Shown: one piece after another, positions 42,424 through 53,199 of the stretch
How positions within the stretch are numbered: the stretch's first letter is position 1
Layout: each line of letters begins with the position of its first letter
Source: JAHJQZ01 sp963675235
GTDB lineage: Bacteria; Pseudomonadota; Alphaproteobacteria; Rhizobiales; Devosiaceae
Direction of reading: 5' to 3'
Length of the DNA: 64,000 bases
NCBI GenBank assembly: GCA_963675235.2
Contig: CAXXFU010000017.1
Span: 682,001 to 746,000 of the forward strand
The notes under the pieces: model-generated
The model's database searches: none
Seen by the model: only the letters and a program-made list of their open reading frames with translations
Told to the model about the DNA's origin: nothing
Program-made: the position numbers and the translations under genes

Positions 42424-42437
42424 TTGACCTCGGTCAA
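42424..42437 (+). promoter_or_regulatory. FNR/FixK-type box TTGACCTCGGTCAA
   Basis: A perfect palindrome of the TTGA-N6-TCAA type bound by CRP/FNR-family regulators, 58 bases before the AhpD-like gene and upstream of an AT-rich AATAATATTA stretch. It suggests control by oxygen or nitric oxide. The 245 bases between the repeat units and this site show no gene. Confidence 0.45.
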
Positions 42438-42495
42438 GAAAACGGCGCTGAAATAATATTACATGCGCACATTCGAATGAAAGGATATCTCCCCC

Positions 42496-42846
42496 ATGGC
42501 ACAAGACATCGACTGGCCCGACTTCATCAAGACCCTCAACAAGCGCGGCATGAAGCTGCGTGAAGGCAATCCCGATGTGATGGCGGCCTTCCGCACCCTC
42601 GATCAGACCGCGACCAAGGATGGCGCCCTCGATTCCAAGACCAAAGAGCTGATCTGCCTTGCCATTGGCATCGCCATCCGCTGCGACGGGTGCCTGGCCT
42701 ATCACGCCAAGGCGGCGATCAAGTACGGCGCCACCCGCGAGGAAGTGCTCGAAATGATCGGCGTCGCCGTCTACATGGGCGGCGGGCCGTCCAACATCTA
42801 CGGCGCTGAGGCCCTTGACGCCTTCGACGCGCTCTCCGCTTCCTGA
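42496..42846 (+). CDS. Carboxymuconolactone decarboxylase / AhpD-like protein
   Basis: A 116-residue all-helical protein with the AhpD-type redox motif: IRCDGCLAYHAKAAIKYGAT has Cys-x-x-Cys and the following histidine, and EEVLEMIGVAVYMGGGPSNI completes the core. AhpD-like proteins act as thiol reductases or peroxidases in defence against peroxide. An FNR-type box upstream fits a role under changing oxygen. Confidence 0.9.
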   Translation: MAQDIDWPDFIKTLNKRGMKLREGNPDVMAAFRTLDQTATKDGALDSKTKELICLAIGIAIRCDGCLAYHAKAAIKYGATREEVLEMIGVAVYMGGGPSNIYGAEALDAFDALSAS

Positions 42847-42983
42847 TCGACGCAGGCAGGGCGTTGTCAAAAAAGTGACCGCCGGTTCTCCGGTACGCCA
42901 CTGCCCCCTCAAACGCCCGCTTGCCATTGTCCCCACCGCCTGCTTTCCTCGCGCCAGCCTGTCGACGCGAGGGAGTGGGCGAA

Positions 42984-43211
42984 ATGTTCGAGACGATTGC
43001 CGAACTTGAAGATCGGTCCGAGGCCCGGGCCCTCGTCTCGGCGCTCACGGCCTATGGCCTTCATCCGCTCGATGCCGACATGGAGCTGCCCGGCCTGCCC
43101 GGAATCCGGGGCCTTGACGGCAAGATCGCCATCAGGGTTCCCGAAGCCGAAGCCAATGATGCACGGCTTCTGGCCAATTCGCTTCTGGCGGACATGCGCG
43201 CCAAGGATTGA
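42984..43211 (+). CDS. Small DUF2007-like protein
   Basis: A 75-residue ferredoxin-like-fold protein: ETIAELEDRSEARALVSALT and YGLHPLDADMELPGLPGIRG, then IAIRVPEAEANDARLLANSL. This resembles the DUF2007 family, sometimes described as signal-transducing; the function is unknown. The start at MFETIAE is preferred since upstream in-frame residues lack similarity. Confidence 0.65.
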   Translation: MFETIAELEDRSEARALVSALTAYGLHPLDADMELPGLPGIRGLDGKIAIRVPEAEANDARLLANSLLADMRAKD

Positions 43212-43304
43212 GCGCAGCGCCGCCCTTCTGCCCGAAAACATCGCAAACCTGCCACATTGGCGGTGCCTAAACGGGTTTTGCCGGCTTTTTGAGCCACGCA
43301 TGCA

Positions 43305-43334
43305 TTGAACCGTCGCAAATCTTTTATGTATAAG
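43305..43334 (+). promoter_or_regulatory. Putative sigma-70 promoter for the lipoprotein gene
   Basis: TTGAAC and TATAAG are separated by 18 bp, about 40 bases before the lipoprotein start codon. Confidence 0.5.
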
Positions 43335-43372
43335 CCCGCGAGCGGCGGGGGCCGGTCAATGTGGAGACATTC

Positions 43373-44017
43373 ATGATCAGGTCGATGAGACCTCAACACT
43401 ATGCACTGGCTGCGCTGGTTCTCGGCGTCATGCTGTCGGGTTGCTCGTCAACCCGTTTCGGCGGTGTCGGCGCGAGCCGCCCGCAGGCGGTCGACAGCGT
43501 CAATCCGGTGGCAAGCTCGAGCGTGCAGAGCCAGGCGCTGCCTCCGATCGGCGCCAGTGACGGCACCATCACCACGGCACAGTCCGACCTGCTCACCGAT
43601 CCCAACCTGCCCCCGGGCGACCCGGCCCTGGTCGGCGACACCCAGATGGCCAGCGCCGACGGCTCCTTTGTCAGCCTCGATGATGTCGGCGCCGGCTCGA
43701 CGCTGACGGCCGACGGACGCGACCTGTCGAGCCCGCTGACCACGTCCAAGCTGCTTGGCGCCTGGAACGTCGTTGCCGGGGGCGACCGCTGCCGGCTCAA
43801 CCTGACCCAGACGACCAAGACCGGCACCAATCGCTACCGCGCCTCGACGCCCGGCTGCGTCATCGGCCCGCTGGCACGCGTGTCGTCCTGGCAGCTCGCC
43901 GGCACCCAGATCCAGCTTTATGACGACAATGGCGCCATCATCGGTTCGCTGCTTCTGAGCGGCAACCGGTTCCTCGGCACGCTGGCGGGCGGTATCGCCG
44001 TCTCCATGGCGGGCTAG
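43373..44017 (+). CDS. Outer-membrane lipoprotein with AprI/Inh-type inhibitor domain (Omp19-like)
   Basis: A 214-residue lipoprotein. The signal peptide ends in the lipobox LSGC, giving an N-terminal acylated cysteine. A long Ser/Ala/Pro-rich spacer leads to a C-terminal beta-barrel domain: LLGAWNVVAGGDRCRLNLTQ, then TPGCVIGPLARVSSWQLAGT and LYDDNGAIIGSLLLSGNRFL, as in metalloprotease inhibitors of the AprI/Inh family and Brucella Omp19. The two domain cysteines probably form a disulfide. It may protect envelope or host-secreted protein targets from proteases. Confidence 0.85.
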   Translation: MIRSMRPQHYALAALVLGVMLSGCSSTRFGGVGASRPQAVDSVNPVASSSVQSQALPPIGASDGTITTAQSDLLTDPNLPPGDPALVGDTQMASADGSFVSLDDVGAGSTLTADGRDLSSPLTTSKLLGAWNVVAGGDRCRLNLTQTTKTGTNRYRASTPGCVIGPLARVSSWQLAGTQIQLYDDNGAIIGSLLLSGNRFLGTLAGGIAVSMAG

Positions 44018-44028
44018 TTCCAGCGGCA

Positions 44029-45144
44029 ATGGCGGCGAGATCGCCACATCCGGTCGACCTCGCCTACCAGGCGCTGGTCCAGTCCGGCGTGCTGACGCCC
44101 GACCCGGCGCAGGCCGAGGCCGCCGGCATTCTCGCCGGCATCGCCGCGGAACTCGAGTCCACTTCGGGCAAACGCTCGCTGTTCTCGCGCAAGACGCATG
44201 TGTCCGGCGCCTATGTCTTCGGCGCCGTCGGGCGTGGCAAGACCATGCTGATGGACCTGTTCTTCAATGAGACCAGCATCTCCCGCAAGCGACGGGTGCA
44301 TTTCCATGAATTCATGGACGAGGTCCATCGCGAGATCGCCGTTTTCCGGGTCAAGAGCGCCGACGACAAGGGACGGCGCGATCCGATCCCGTTCGTGACC
44401 AAGCCGATCATCGCCGAAACGCGCTTGCTGTGTCTTGACGAATTCCACGTCAACGACATTACCAATGCCATGCTGCTCGGGCGGCTGTTCGCGGCGCTGT
44501 TCGCCGGCGGCGTCACGCTTGTCGCCACATCGAACGTTGCCCCGGACGGGCTCTACAAGGACGGGCTCAACCGCCAGCTCGTCCTGCCATTCATCGATCT
44601 TTTGAAACACAAGACCCGTGTCTTCGAGCTCCAGGCCGCGACCGACTACCGCCATCTCAAGCTCGCCGGACAAAGGGTGTTTGCCTTTGGCGCGCCCGAG
44701 GTGACCCGGCCGGCGTTGGACCGGCTGTGGCAGGTGCTGACCGGCGGCCAGGACGGACACAGGGGCGAAGTGTTCTCGCTCGGCCGTTCCATTCCCGTGC
44801 CGCGCGAGGCCATGGGCGTGGCGCGCTTTTCCTTCGCCGAACTGTGCGAGGCGCCGTTGGGCGCACGCGACTATTTGAGGATTGCCGAAAGCTTTCACTC
44901 CATCGTCATCGATGACGTGCCCCTGCTCGGACGCACGCGCTCGGACGCCGCCAAGCGGCTGATCCTTCTGATCGACACGCTCTATGACCGCCGCGCGACG
45001 CTGGCCGCCGGCTTTGCCGCTCCGCTCGATGCCTTGGCCGACGACGACAGGACGGCGTTCGAGTTCGAGCGCACGCTGTCGCGGCTCACCGAAATGCAGT
45101 CCGAGGACTATCTCGCCGGCAGAATCAAGGCGATTTCGCTTTGA
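44029..45144 (+). CDS. zapE: Cell division protein ZapE (AFG1-like ATPase)
   Basis: A 371-residue AAA-type ATPase that affects Z-ring stability, related to mitochondrial AFG1. The Walker A motif is in YVFGAVGRGKTMLMDLFF, the Walker B region in LLCLDEFHVNDITNAMLLGR, and the late LILLIDTLYDRRATL is family typical. It starts 11 bases after the lipoprotein and precedes mdh, an order seen in many rhizobia. Confidence 0.93.
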   Translation: MAARSPHPVDLAYQALVQSGVLTPDPAQAEAAGILAGIAAELESTSGKRSLFSRKTHVSGAYVFGAVGRGKTMLMDLFFNETSISRKRRVHFHEFMDEVHREIAVFRVKSADDKGRRDPIPFVTKPIIAETRLLCLDEFHVNDITNAMLLGRLFAALFAGGVTLVATSNVAPDGLYKDGLNRQLVLPFIDLLKHKTRVFELQAATDYRHLKLAGQRVFAFGAPEVTRPALDRLWQVLTGGQDGHRGEVFSLGRSIPVPREAMGVARFSFAELCEAPLGARDYLRIAESFHSIVIDDVPLLGRTRSDAAKRLILLIDTLYDRRATLAAGFAAPLDALADDDRTAFEFERTLSRLTEMQSEDYLAGRIKAISL

Positions 45145-45169
45145 ATCGTCCCGATCTGGAGGCAGATAC

Positions 45170-45183
45170 TGCATACGTATGCA
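45170..45183 (+). promoter_or_regulatory. Perfect 14-bp palindrome upstream of mdh
   Basis: TGCATACGTATGCA, about 90 bases before mdh. A weak promoter-like pair TTGAAT-N18-GATACT ends at its first base, so a repressor bound here would cover the transcription start of the mdh-suc operon. The length and central CG fit LacI- or GntR-type sites. Confidence 0.45.
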
Positions 45184-45272
45184 TTATTTTGCCGCACCAC
45201 TTGCGCCAAAATGCCGCTGGCGTTAAGGAATGCGCAAACCAGCCAACACATTAGCAAAAGCGGAACAATCAC

Positions 45273-46235
45273 ATGGCGAAGACCAAAATCGCCCTGATCG
45301 GCGCGGGACAGATCGGGGGAACTCTGGCCCATCTCGCGGCGCTCAAGGATCTCGGCGACATCACCCTGTTCGACATCGTCGACGGCACACCGCAGGGCAA
45401 GGCGCTCGACCTGGCCCAGTCCGGCGCGGTCGAGGGGTTCGACGCGACGATGAAGGGCACGTCCGAATACAAGGACATCGCCGGCGCCAATGTGGTCATC
45501 GTCACCGCCGGCGTGCCGCGCAAGCCCGGCATGAGCCGCGACGATCTTCTCGAGATCAACCTCAAGGTCATGGAGCAGGTCGGCGCCGGCATCGCCAAAT
45601 ATGCGCCCGACGCCTTCGTCATCTGCATCACCAACCCGCTCGACGCCATGGTCTGGGCCCTGCAGCGCTTCTCCGGCCTGCCGGCCAACAAGGTCGTCGG
45701 CATGGCCGGCGTGCTCGACTCTTCGCGCTTCAGGCACTTCATCGCCGATGAGCTCGGCGTTTCGATCGAGGACGTCACCGCCTTCGTGCTCGGCGGCCAC
45801 GGCGACACCATGGTGCCGCTGGCGCGCTATTCGACCGTTGCCGGCATCCCGCTGACCGACGTCGTCAAGATGGGCTGGATGAGCAAGGAAAAGCTCGACG
45901 AGATCATCCAGCGCACCCGCGATGGCGGCGCCGAGATCGTTTCGCTGCTCAAGACCGGTTCGGCCTTCTACGCCCCGGCCGCCTCGGCCATCGCCATGGC
46001 CGAGAGCTATCTCAAGGACAAGAAGCGCGTCATGCCTGCCGCCGCCCATCTTTCGGGTGAATTCGGCGTCAAGGACATGTATGTCGGTGCTCCGATCATC
46101 ATCGGCGCCGACGGTGCCGAGAAGGTGATCGAGATTTCGTTGAGCGCCTCGGAGAAGAAAGCGTTCGACAAGTCGGTCGCAGCGGTTGAAGGTCTCGTCG
46201 AGGCCTGCAAGAAAATCGCACCCAAGCTGGCCTGA
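45273..46235 (+). CDS. mdh: Malate dehydrogenase
   Basis: NAD-dependent oxidation of malate to oxaloacetate. 320 residues of the lactate-dehydrogenase-like MDH type usual in alphaproteobacteria: NAD-binding IALIGAGQIGGTLAHLAALK, substrate arginines in VPRKPGMSRDDLLEIN, NPLDAMVWAL and the catalytic His in LGGHGDTMVPLAR. The first gene of the mdh-sucCDAB-lpd run, with a palindromic site upstream. Confidence 0.97.
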   Translation: MAKTKIALIGAGQIGGTLAHLAALKDLGDITLFDIVDGTPQGKALDLAQSGAVEGFDATMKGTSEYKDIAGANVVIVTAGVPRKPGMSRDDLLEINLKVMEQVGAGIAKYAPDAFVICITNPLDAMVWALQRFSGLPANKVVGMAGVLDSSRFRHFIADELGVSIEDVTAFVLGGHGDTMVPLARYSTVAGIPLTDVVKMGWMSKEKLDEIIQRTRDGGAEIVSLLKTGSAFYAPAASAIAMAESYLKDKKRVMPAAAHLSGEFGVKDMYVGAPIIIGADGAEKVIEISLSASEKKAFDKSVAAVEGLVEACKKIAPKLA

Positions 46236-46281
46236 CGCCAGCGCGTACCGGCCCTTTTAGAGCGCCCAAGGAGGCGACCCG

Positions 46282-47484
<1,203 letters not shown>

Positions 47485-47561
47485 CACCTTGCGGTGCCGC
47501 CGTAGCGGCATCACCCGGACGACCGCTGACCTTGGCAGCGAACAAGCACTAGGAACCATCC

Positions 47562-48467
47562 ATGTCCATTCTCGTCGACAAAGACACCCGCGTCCTGGTT
47601 CAGGGTCTGACCGGCAAGACCGGCACGTTCCACACCGAGCAGGCGCTCAATTACTACGGAACGCGCATGGTCGGCGGCACGCATCCGAAAAAAGGCGGCG
47701 AAAGCTGGTCTTCGGGCGTCGACGGCACCACCCTGCCGATCTTCGCCTCAGTCGCCGAGGGCAAGGAAAAGACCGGGGCCAATGCTTCGGTCATCTACGT
47801 GCCGCCGGCGGGCGCCGCCGCGGCGATCATCGAGGCGATCGACGCCGGCATCGAGTTGATCACCTGCATCACCGAGGGCGTGCCGGTTCTCGACATGGTC
47901 AAGGTCAAGGCGCGCCTCGAAAAGTCGAAGTCCCGCCTAATCGGGCCGAACTGCCCGGGCGTGCTGACGCCCGAGGAGTGCAAGATCGGCATCATGCCGG
48001 GCAATATCTTCAAGAAGGGCTCGGTCGGCATCGTCTCGCGTTCGGGCACGCTGACCTATGAGGCGGTCTACCAGACCTCGATCACGGGGCTCGGGCAGAC
48101 CACCGCCGTCGGCATCGGCGGCGATCCGGTCAAGGGCACCGAGTTCATCGACATGCTCGAACTTTTCCTTGCCGACGACGAGACCAAGTCGATCATCATG
48201 ATCGGCGAGATCGGCGGCTCGGCCGAGGAAGACGCGAGTCAGTTCCTGATCGACGAGGCCAGGAAAGGCCGTTCCAAGCCCATGGCCGGCTTCATTGCCG
48301 GCCTAACCGCTCCCAAGGGACGCACCATGGGCCATGCCGGCGCAGTGATTTCCGGGGGAAAAGGCGGCGCCGAAGACAAGATCGCGGCGATGGAATCCGC
48401 CGGAATCAGGGTTTCACGTTCGCCGGCGCGTATCGGCACGACACTTCTCGATGTTTTGAAGGGTTGA
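47562..48467 (+). CDS. sucD: Succinyl-CoA synthetase subunit alpha
   Basis: The CoA-binding and phosphohistidine subunit. 301 residues with VLVQGLTGKTGTFHTEQALN at the N-terminus, GPNCPGVLTPEECKIGIMPG, IVSRSGTLTYEAVYQT, GIGGDPVKGTEF, and the catalytic histidine in GRTMGHAGAVISGGKG. It follows sucC by 77 bases. A 147-base gap with AT-rich promoter-like sequence (TTATATAATTGGAATAAACC) separates it from sucA. Confidence 0.97.
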   Translation: MSILVDKDTRVLVQGLTGKTGTFHTEQALNYYGTRMVGGTHPKKGGESWSSGVDGTTLPIFASVAEGKEKTGANASVIYVPPAGAAAAIIEAIDAGIELITCITEGVPVLDMVKVKARLEKSKSRLIGPNCPGVLTPEECKIGIMPGNIFKKGSVGIVSRSGTLTYEAVYQTSITGLGQTTAVGIGGDPVKGTEFIDMLELFLADDETKSIIMIGEIGGSAEEDASQFLIDEARKGRSKPMAGFIAGLTAPKGRTMGHAGAVISGGKGGAEDKIAAMESAGIRVSRSPARIGTTLLDVLKG

Positions 48468-48614
48468 CGCGTGTCCAAGGCCGCACAACAACTTATATAA
48501 TTGGAATAAACCAAATTGTCGCACTTGCTGCGGCAATAAGAGGGGCCAGCAATATCGAGCCAAGGGCATGGCTCTCGATTTGGAGCGGCCGGGGCAACAC
48601 CCGGCCCGGGTGCG

Positions 48615-51605
48615 ATGACACGACAGGAAAAGAACGAAACGTTCTTGCTCACCTCGTTCCTTTATGGCGGCAATGCCGACTATATCGAGGAACTCTATGC
48701 GCGCTACACCGAGGACCCGTCCTCGGTTGACGCCACCTGGGCGAGCTTTTTCTCCAAGCTCTCTGACAAACCGTCCGACGTCACCGCCAATGCCGAGGGT
48801 CCGAGCTGGGCCCGCACCGACTGGCCACGCACGCCGCAAAACGACCTGGTTTCGGCTATCGACGGCGACTGGGGCGAGATTACCGTCAAGGCCGAGCGCG
48901 CCACCAAGGCCCGCGCCGCCGAGACCGGCCGCATCGCCAGCGCCGAGGAAATCCAGCAGGCGACGCGCGATTCGATCCACGCCATCATGATGATCCGCGC
49001 CTATCGCATGCGCGGGCACCTGCATGCCGATCTCGATCCGCTCAAGCTGATGACGCCGGAATCGGCGCCCGAGCTCGACCCGGGCAATTACGGATTCACC
49101 CCGGCCGACTACGACCGCAAGATCTTCATCGACTACTATCTCGGGCTCGAATACGCCACGATCCCCGAGATGCTCGAGATCCTGTTGCGCACCTATTGCT
49201 CGACGGTCGGCGTCGAGTTCATGCACATCTCCGATCCCGAGGCCAAGGCCTGGCTCCAGGAGCGCATCGAAGGCCCGGACAAGGAAATCACCTTCACCGA
49301 GAACGGCAAGAAGGCGATCCTCAACAAGCTTGCGGAAGCCGAGGGCTTCGAAAGATTCCTCGACGTCAAATATACCGGCACCAAGCGGTTCGGGCTCGAC
49401 GGGGCGGAATCGCTCATTCCGGCGCTCGAACAGATCATCAAGCGCGGCGGTGCGCTCGGGGTCAAGGACATCGTCCTCGGCATGGCCCATCGCGGCCGGC
49501 TCAACGTTCTGACCCAGGTGATGGCCAAGCCGCACCGGGCGCTGTTCCACGAATTCAAGGGCGGCGCCTACTATCCGGAAGATGTCGAGGGCTCGGGCGA
49601 CGTCAAGTATCACCTCGGCGCCAGCTCGGACCGCACCTTCGACGACAACAAGGTGCACCTGTCGCTGACGGCCAATCCGTCCCATCTCGAAATCGTCAAT
49701 CCGGTGGTGCTCGGCAAGGCCCGGGCCAAGCAGGACCAGCATTCCGCCGTGGACGGACGTTTTCTCGACGACACGGCCAAGACCGACCGCAATCTCGTGC
49801 TACCCCTGCTGATCCATGGCGACGCCGCCTTCGCCGGCCAGGGCGTCGTGGCCGAGTGTTTCGGCCTGTCCGGCCTCAGGGGTCACCGCACCGGCGGCTC
49901 GATCCATTTCGTCATCAACAACCAGATCGGTTTCACCACGGCGCCGCACAATTCGCGGTCCTCGCCCTATCCGACCGATGTCGCCAAGATGATCGAGGCG
50001 CCGGTGTTCCACGTCAATGGCGACGATCCGGAAGCGGTGGTCTTCGCCGCCAAGGTGGCGACCGAATACCGCCAGATGTTCCGCAAGCCCGTGGTCATCG
50101 ACATGATCTGCTATCGCCGCTACGGGCACAATGAAGGCGACGATCCGAGCCTCACGCAGCCGCTGATGTACAAACGCATCCGCGGCCAGAAGACGACCTT
50201 CGAGATCTATGCCAACAAGCTGGTCACCGAGGGCCTGGTCACCGAGAACGAAGTCCACAAGCTGCAGTCCGACTGGCGCGCCTATCTCGACGCCGAGTTC
50301 GAGTCCGGCCAGGACTACCGGCCCAACAAGGCCGACTGGCTCGACGGCGTGTGGAAGAACCTCAAGGCCGCCAACGAGGAAGGCCCTCGCCGTGGCGAGA
50401 CCGGGGTGGCGATGGACAAGCTCAAGACCATCGGCACGCATCTGAACGAGGTGCCCAACGGCTTCCGTATCCACCGCACCATCGAGCGCTTCCTCGACAA
50501 GCGCCGCCAGATGATCGAGACCGGCGAAGGCATCGACTGGGGCACGGCCGAGGCCCTGGCCTTCGGCTCACTGGTCACTGAGGGCCACCCGGTGCGGCTG
50601 TCGGGCCAGGACGTCGAGCGCGGTACCTTCGTTCAACGCCATTCGGTGCTGCACGACCAGGAAACCGACGAACGCTATACCCCGCTCAACAATCTCGATC
50701 CGGACCAGGCCCGCTACGAAGTCATCAACTCGATGCTCTCGGAAGAGGCGGTGCTCGGGTTCGAATACGGCTATTCGCTGGCCGAGCCGAACGCGCTGAC
50801 GCTGTGGGAGGCCCAGTTCGGCGATTTCGCCAACGGCGCCCAGGTCGTCATCGACCAGTTCATCTCGGCGGGCGAGCGCAAATGGTTCCGCATGTCGGGT
50901 CTGGTCATGCTGTTGCCGCACGGCTACGAAGGCCAGGGTCCGGAGCATAGCTCGGCCCGGCTCGAGCGCTATCTGCAATTGTGCGCCGAGGACAATCTCC
51001 AGGTCGCCAACTGCACGACGCCGGCCAACTACTTCCACGTGCTCAGGCGCCAGCTCAACCGCGACTTCCGCAAGCCGCTGATCCTGATGACGCCGAAATC
51101 GCTGCTGCGGCACAAGAAGGCCGTTTCGGGCCTTGAGGAAATGGGGCCGGAAACGTGCTTCCATCGCCTGTTGTGGGACGACGCCGAAGCGCCCGGCGTG
51201 CCCAAGACCGAGATCCGGCTGGCCGAGGACAATGACATCCGCCGCGTCGTTCTGTGTTCGGGCAAGGTTTACTACGACCTGCTCGAGGACCGCGAGAAGA
51301 AGGGCGTCAACGACGTCTATTTGTTGCGCGTCGAGCAGCTCTATCCGTTCCCGGCCAAAGCGCTGGTCGACGAGCTGTCGCGGTTCCCCAATGCCGAGAT
51401 CGTCTGGTGCCAGGAAGAGCCCAAGAACATGGGGCCCTGGGGCTTCGTCCAGCCTTACCTGGAATGGGTGATGGAGCAGATCGGCCGCGAATACGGGCGT
51501 CCGGGCTATATCGGCCGTCCAGCTTCGGCCTCGACGGCGACCGGATTGATGCGTACCCATCTCGCCCAGCTCAAGTCATTCCTGGACGAGGCCTTTGCCG
51601 ACTGA
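48615..51605 (+). CDS. sucA: 2-oxoglutarate dehydrogenase E1 component
   Basis: Thiamin-diphosphate-dependent decarboxylation of 2-oxoglutarate, the first step of the OGDH complex. 996 residues: the N-terminal FLYGGNADYIEELYARYTED lipoyl-recognition region, GMAHRGRLNVLTQVMAKPHR, the TPP-binding HGDAAFAGQGVVAECFGLS and the C-terminal transketolase-like half with LLPHGYEGQGPEHSSARLER and WCQEEPKNMGPWGF. Complete. Its partner sucB follows 130 bases later. Confidence 0.97.
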   Translation: MTRQEKNETFLLTSFLYGGNADYIEELYARYTEDPSSVDATWASFFSKLSDKPSDVTANAEGPSWARTDWPRTPQNDLVSAIDGDWGEITVKAERATKARAAETGRIASAEEIQQATRDSIHAIMMIRAYRMRGHLHADLDPLKLMTPESAPELDPGNYGFTPADYDRKIFIDYYLGLEYATIPEMLEILLRTYCSTVGVEFMHISDPEAKAWLQERIEGPDKEITFTENGKKAILNKLAEAEGFERFLDVKYTGTKRFGLDGAESLIPALEQIIKRGGALGVKDIVLGMAHRGRLNVLTQVMAKPHRALFHEFKGGAYYPEDVEGSGDVKYHLGASSDRTFDDNKVHLSLTANPSHLEIVNPVVLGKARAKQDQHSAVDGRFLDDTAKTDRNLVLPLLIHGDAAFAGQGVVAECFGLSGLRGHRTGGSIHFVINNQIGFTTAPHNSRSSPYPTDVAKMIEAPVFHVNGDDPEAVVFAAKVATEYRQMFRKPVVIDMICYRRYGHNEGDDPSLTQPLMYKRIRGQKTTFEIYANKLVTEGLVTENEVHKLQSDWRAYLDAEFESGQDYRPNKADWLDGVWKNLKAANEEGPRRGETGVAMDKLKTIGTHLNEVPNGFRIHRTIERFLDKRRQMIETGEGIDWGTAEALAFGSLVTEGHPVRLSGQDVERGTFVQRHSVLHDQETDERYTPLNNLDPDQARYEVINSMLSEEAVLGFEYGYSLAEPNALTLWEAQFGDFANGAQVVIDQFISAGERKWFRMSGLVMLLPHGYEGQGPEHSSARLERYLQLCAEDNLQVANCTTPANYFHVLRRQLNRDFRKPLILMTPKSLLRHKKAVSGLEEMGPETCFHRLLWDDAEAPGVPKTEIRLAEDNDIRRVVLCSGKVYYDLLEDREKKGVNDVYLLRVEQLYPFPAKALVDELSRFPNAEIVWCQEEPKNMGPWGFVQPYLEWVMEQIGREYGRPGYIGRPASASTATGLMRTHLAQLKSFLDEAFAD

Positions 51606-51735
51606 GGCCGGCGCGAAACCGATTACGCGGCCGGAACCGCAGGGGATCCGGCCATGACATGACGAGGCGTTCCGCCTCGTTCCGAGACGACAGATTTCCC
51701 GCCGCGATGGCGGACGATTCGAGAGGTTCACATCT

Positions 51736-53018
51736 ATGGCGATCGAAATCAGGGTTCCAACGCTTGGGGAGAGCGTGACCGAGGCAACGATCGGGCAGTG
51801 GTACAAGAAACCCGGCGACGCCGTGAGCGCCGACGAGCCACTGGTCGAACTCGAAACCGACAAGGTTGCCCTCGAGGTCAACGCGCCGTCCGCCGGCGTT
51901 CTGGAATCGATCGTGGCCGAGACCGGCACGACCGTAGAGGTCGGTGCGCTCATCGCCTCTCTGGGCGGCGAAGGCGCTGCCGCCACGCCCGCCGCGGATG
52001 CCAAACCCGAGCCCGAGGCCGCCGCGCCCGCGCCTGCGGCCAATGGCGAAATCCCGCCGAGCCCGGCAGCCGAGAAGCTCATGGCCGAAACCGGCCTGAC
52101 GCCCGCCGACATCAAGGGTACCGGCAAGCACGGCCAGATTTCTCAAGGAAGACGTGCTCAAGGCCGCCGAAAACGCGCCCGCCGCCAAGTCCGAGCCGGC
52201 GCCGGCCAAGTCCCGAGCCCGCACCGGCGCCCGCCGTCGATGTCGCCAAGGCCTTCGAGGCTCCGACGCCCGCCCCGGCCCCGGCGCCGCGCGCCCCGAC
52301 CCCGGCCGATGATGTCGGCCGCGAGGAACGGGTGAAGATGACCCGTTTGCGCCAGACCATCGCCCGGCGCCTGAAGGATGCCCAGAACACCGCCGCCATG
52401 CTGACGACCTTCAACGAGGTCGACATGAAGCCGGTGATGGACTTGCGGAACCAGTACAAGGAGCTGTTCGAGAAAAAGCATGGCGTCAAGCTCGGCTTCA
52501 TGGGCTTTTTCACCAAGGCCGTCACCCATGCCCTCAAGGACATCCCGGCGGTCAATGCCGAGATCGATGGCGACGAACTGATCTACAAGCATTTCGCCCA
52601 TATCGGCGTTGCCGTCGGCACGCCGAAGGGCCTTGTCGTGCCGGTGGTGCGCGATGCCGACCAGATGAGTATCGCCGAGATCGAGATGGAGATCGGGCGG
52701 CTGGGCAAGCTTGCCCGCGACGGCGCGCTGTCGATGGCCGACATGGCAGGGCGGCACCTTCACCATCTCCAATGGCGGGCGTCTACGGTTCGCTGATGTC
52801 GACGCCGATCCTCAACGCGCCGCAGTCCGGCATTCTTGGCATGCCACAAGATCCAGGAACGGCCGATGGTGGTGAAGGGCGAGATCGTCATCCGCCCGAT
52901 GATGTATCTGGCGCTGAGCTATGACCACCGCATCGTCGACGGCAAGGAAGCCGTGACCTTCCTGGTCCGGGTCAAGGAAAGCCTCGAGGATCCGCAGCGG
53001 CTGGTGCTCGACCTCTAG
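51736..53018 (+). pseudogene. sucB: Dihydrolipoyl succinyltransferase (OGDH E2), broken by five +1 frameshifts
   Basis: Transfers succinyl groups from E1 to CoA on a swinging lipoyl arm. The lipoyl domain is intact (ETDKVALEVNAPSAG, Lys43), then the E3-binding domain, the linker, and the catalytic domain ending in SYDHRIVDGKEAVTF with the active-site histidine. Translated as written, the frame breaks five times, each by one extra base: near 52139-52141 (T), 52211-52214 (C), 52745-52746 (G), 52777-52779 (G) and 52844-52845 (C). Removing these bases restores one full SucB of about 425 residues. Clustered sequencing errors or true decay are both possible. Confidence 0.85.
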
Positions 53019-53199
53019 GTCCGGCTTTCGATGCAAAGAGCATTCCGCATGGCGGCGTGGCTTCGGCCCGCCGCCATCTTCGTTCTGCCGGCCTGTCTTT
53101 TGCGCATGGCCCATCGACAGGTCCGGAACGAAAGCCATCCTGACAGCGTGGCCGCATCGGGTTAAGCTTGCCCGCCACCACGCCTTCGGAGCCCCCCCC

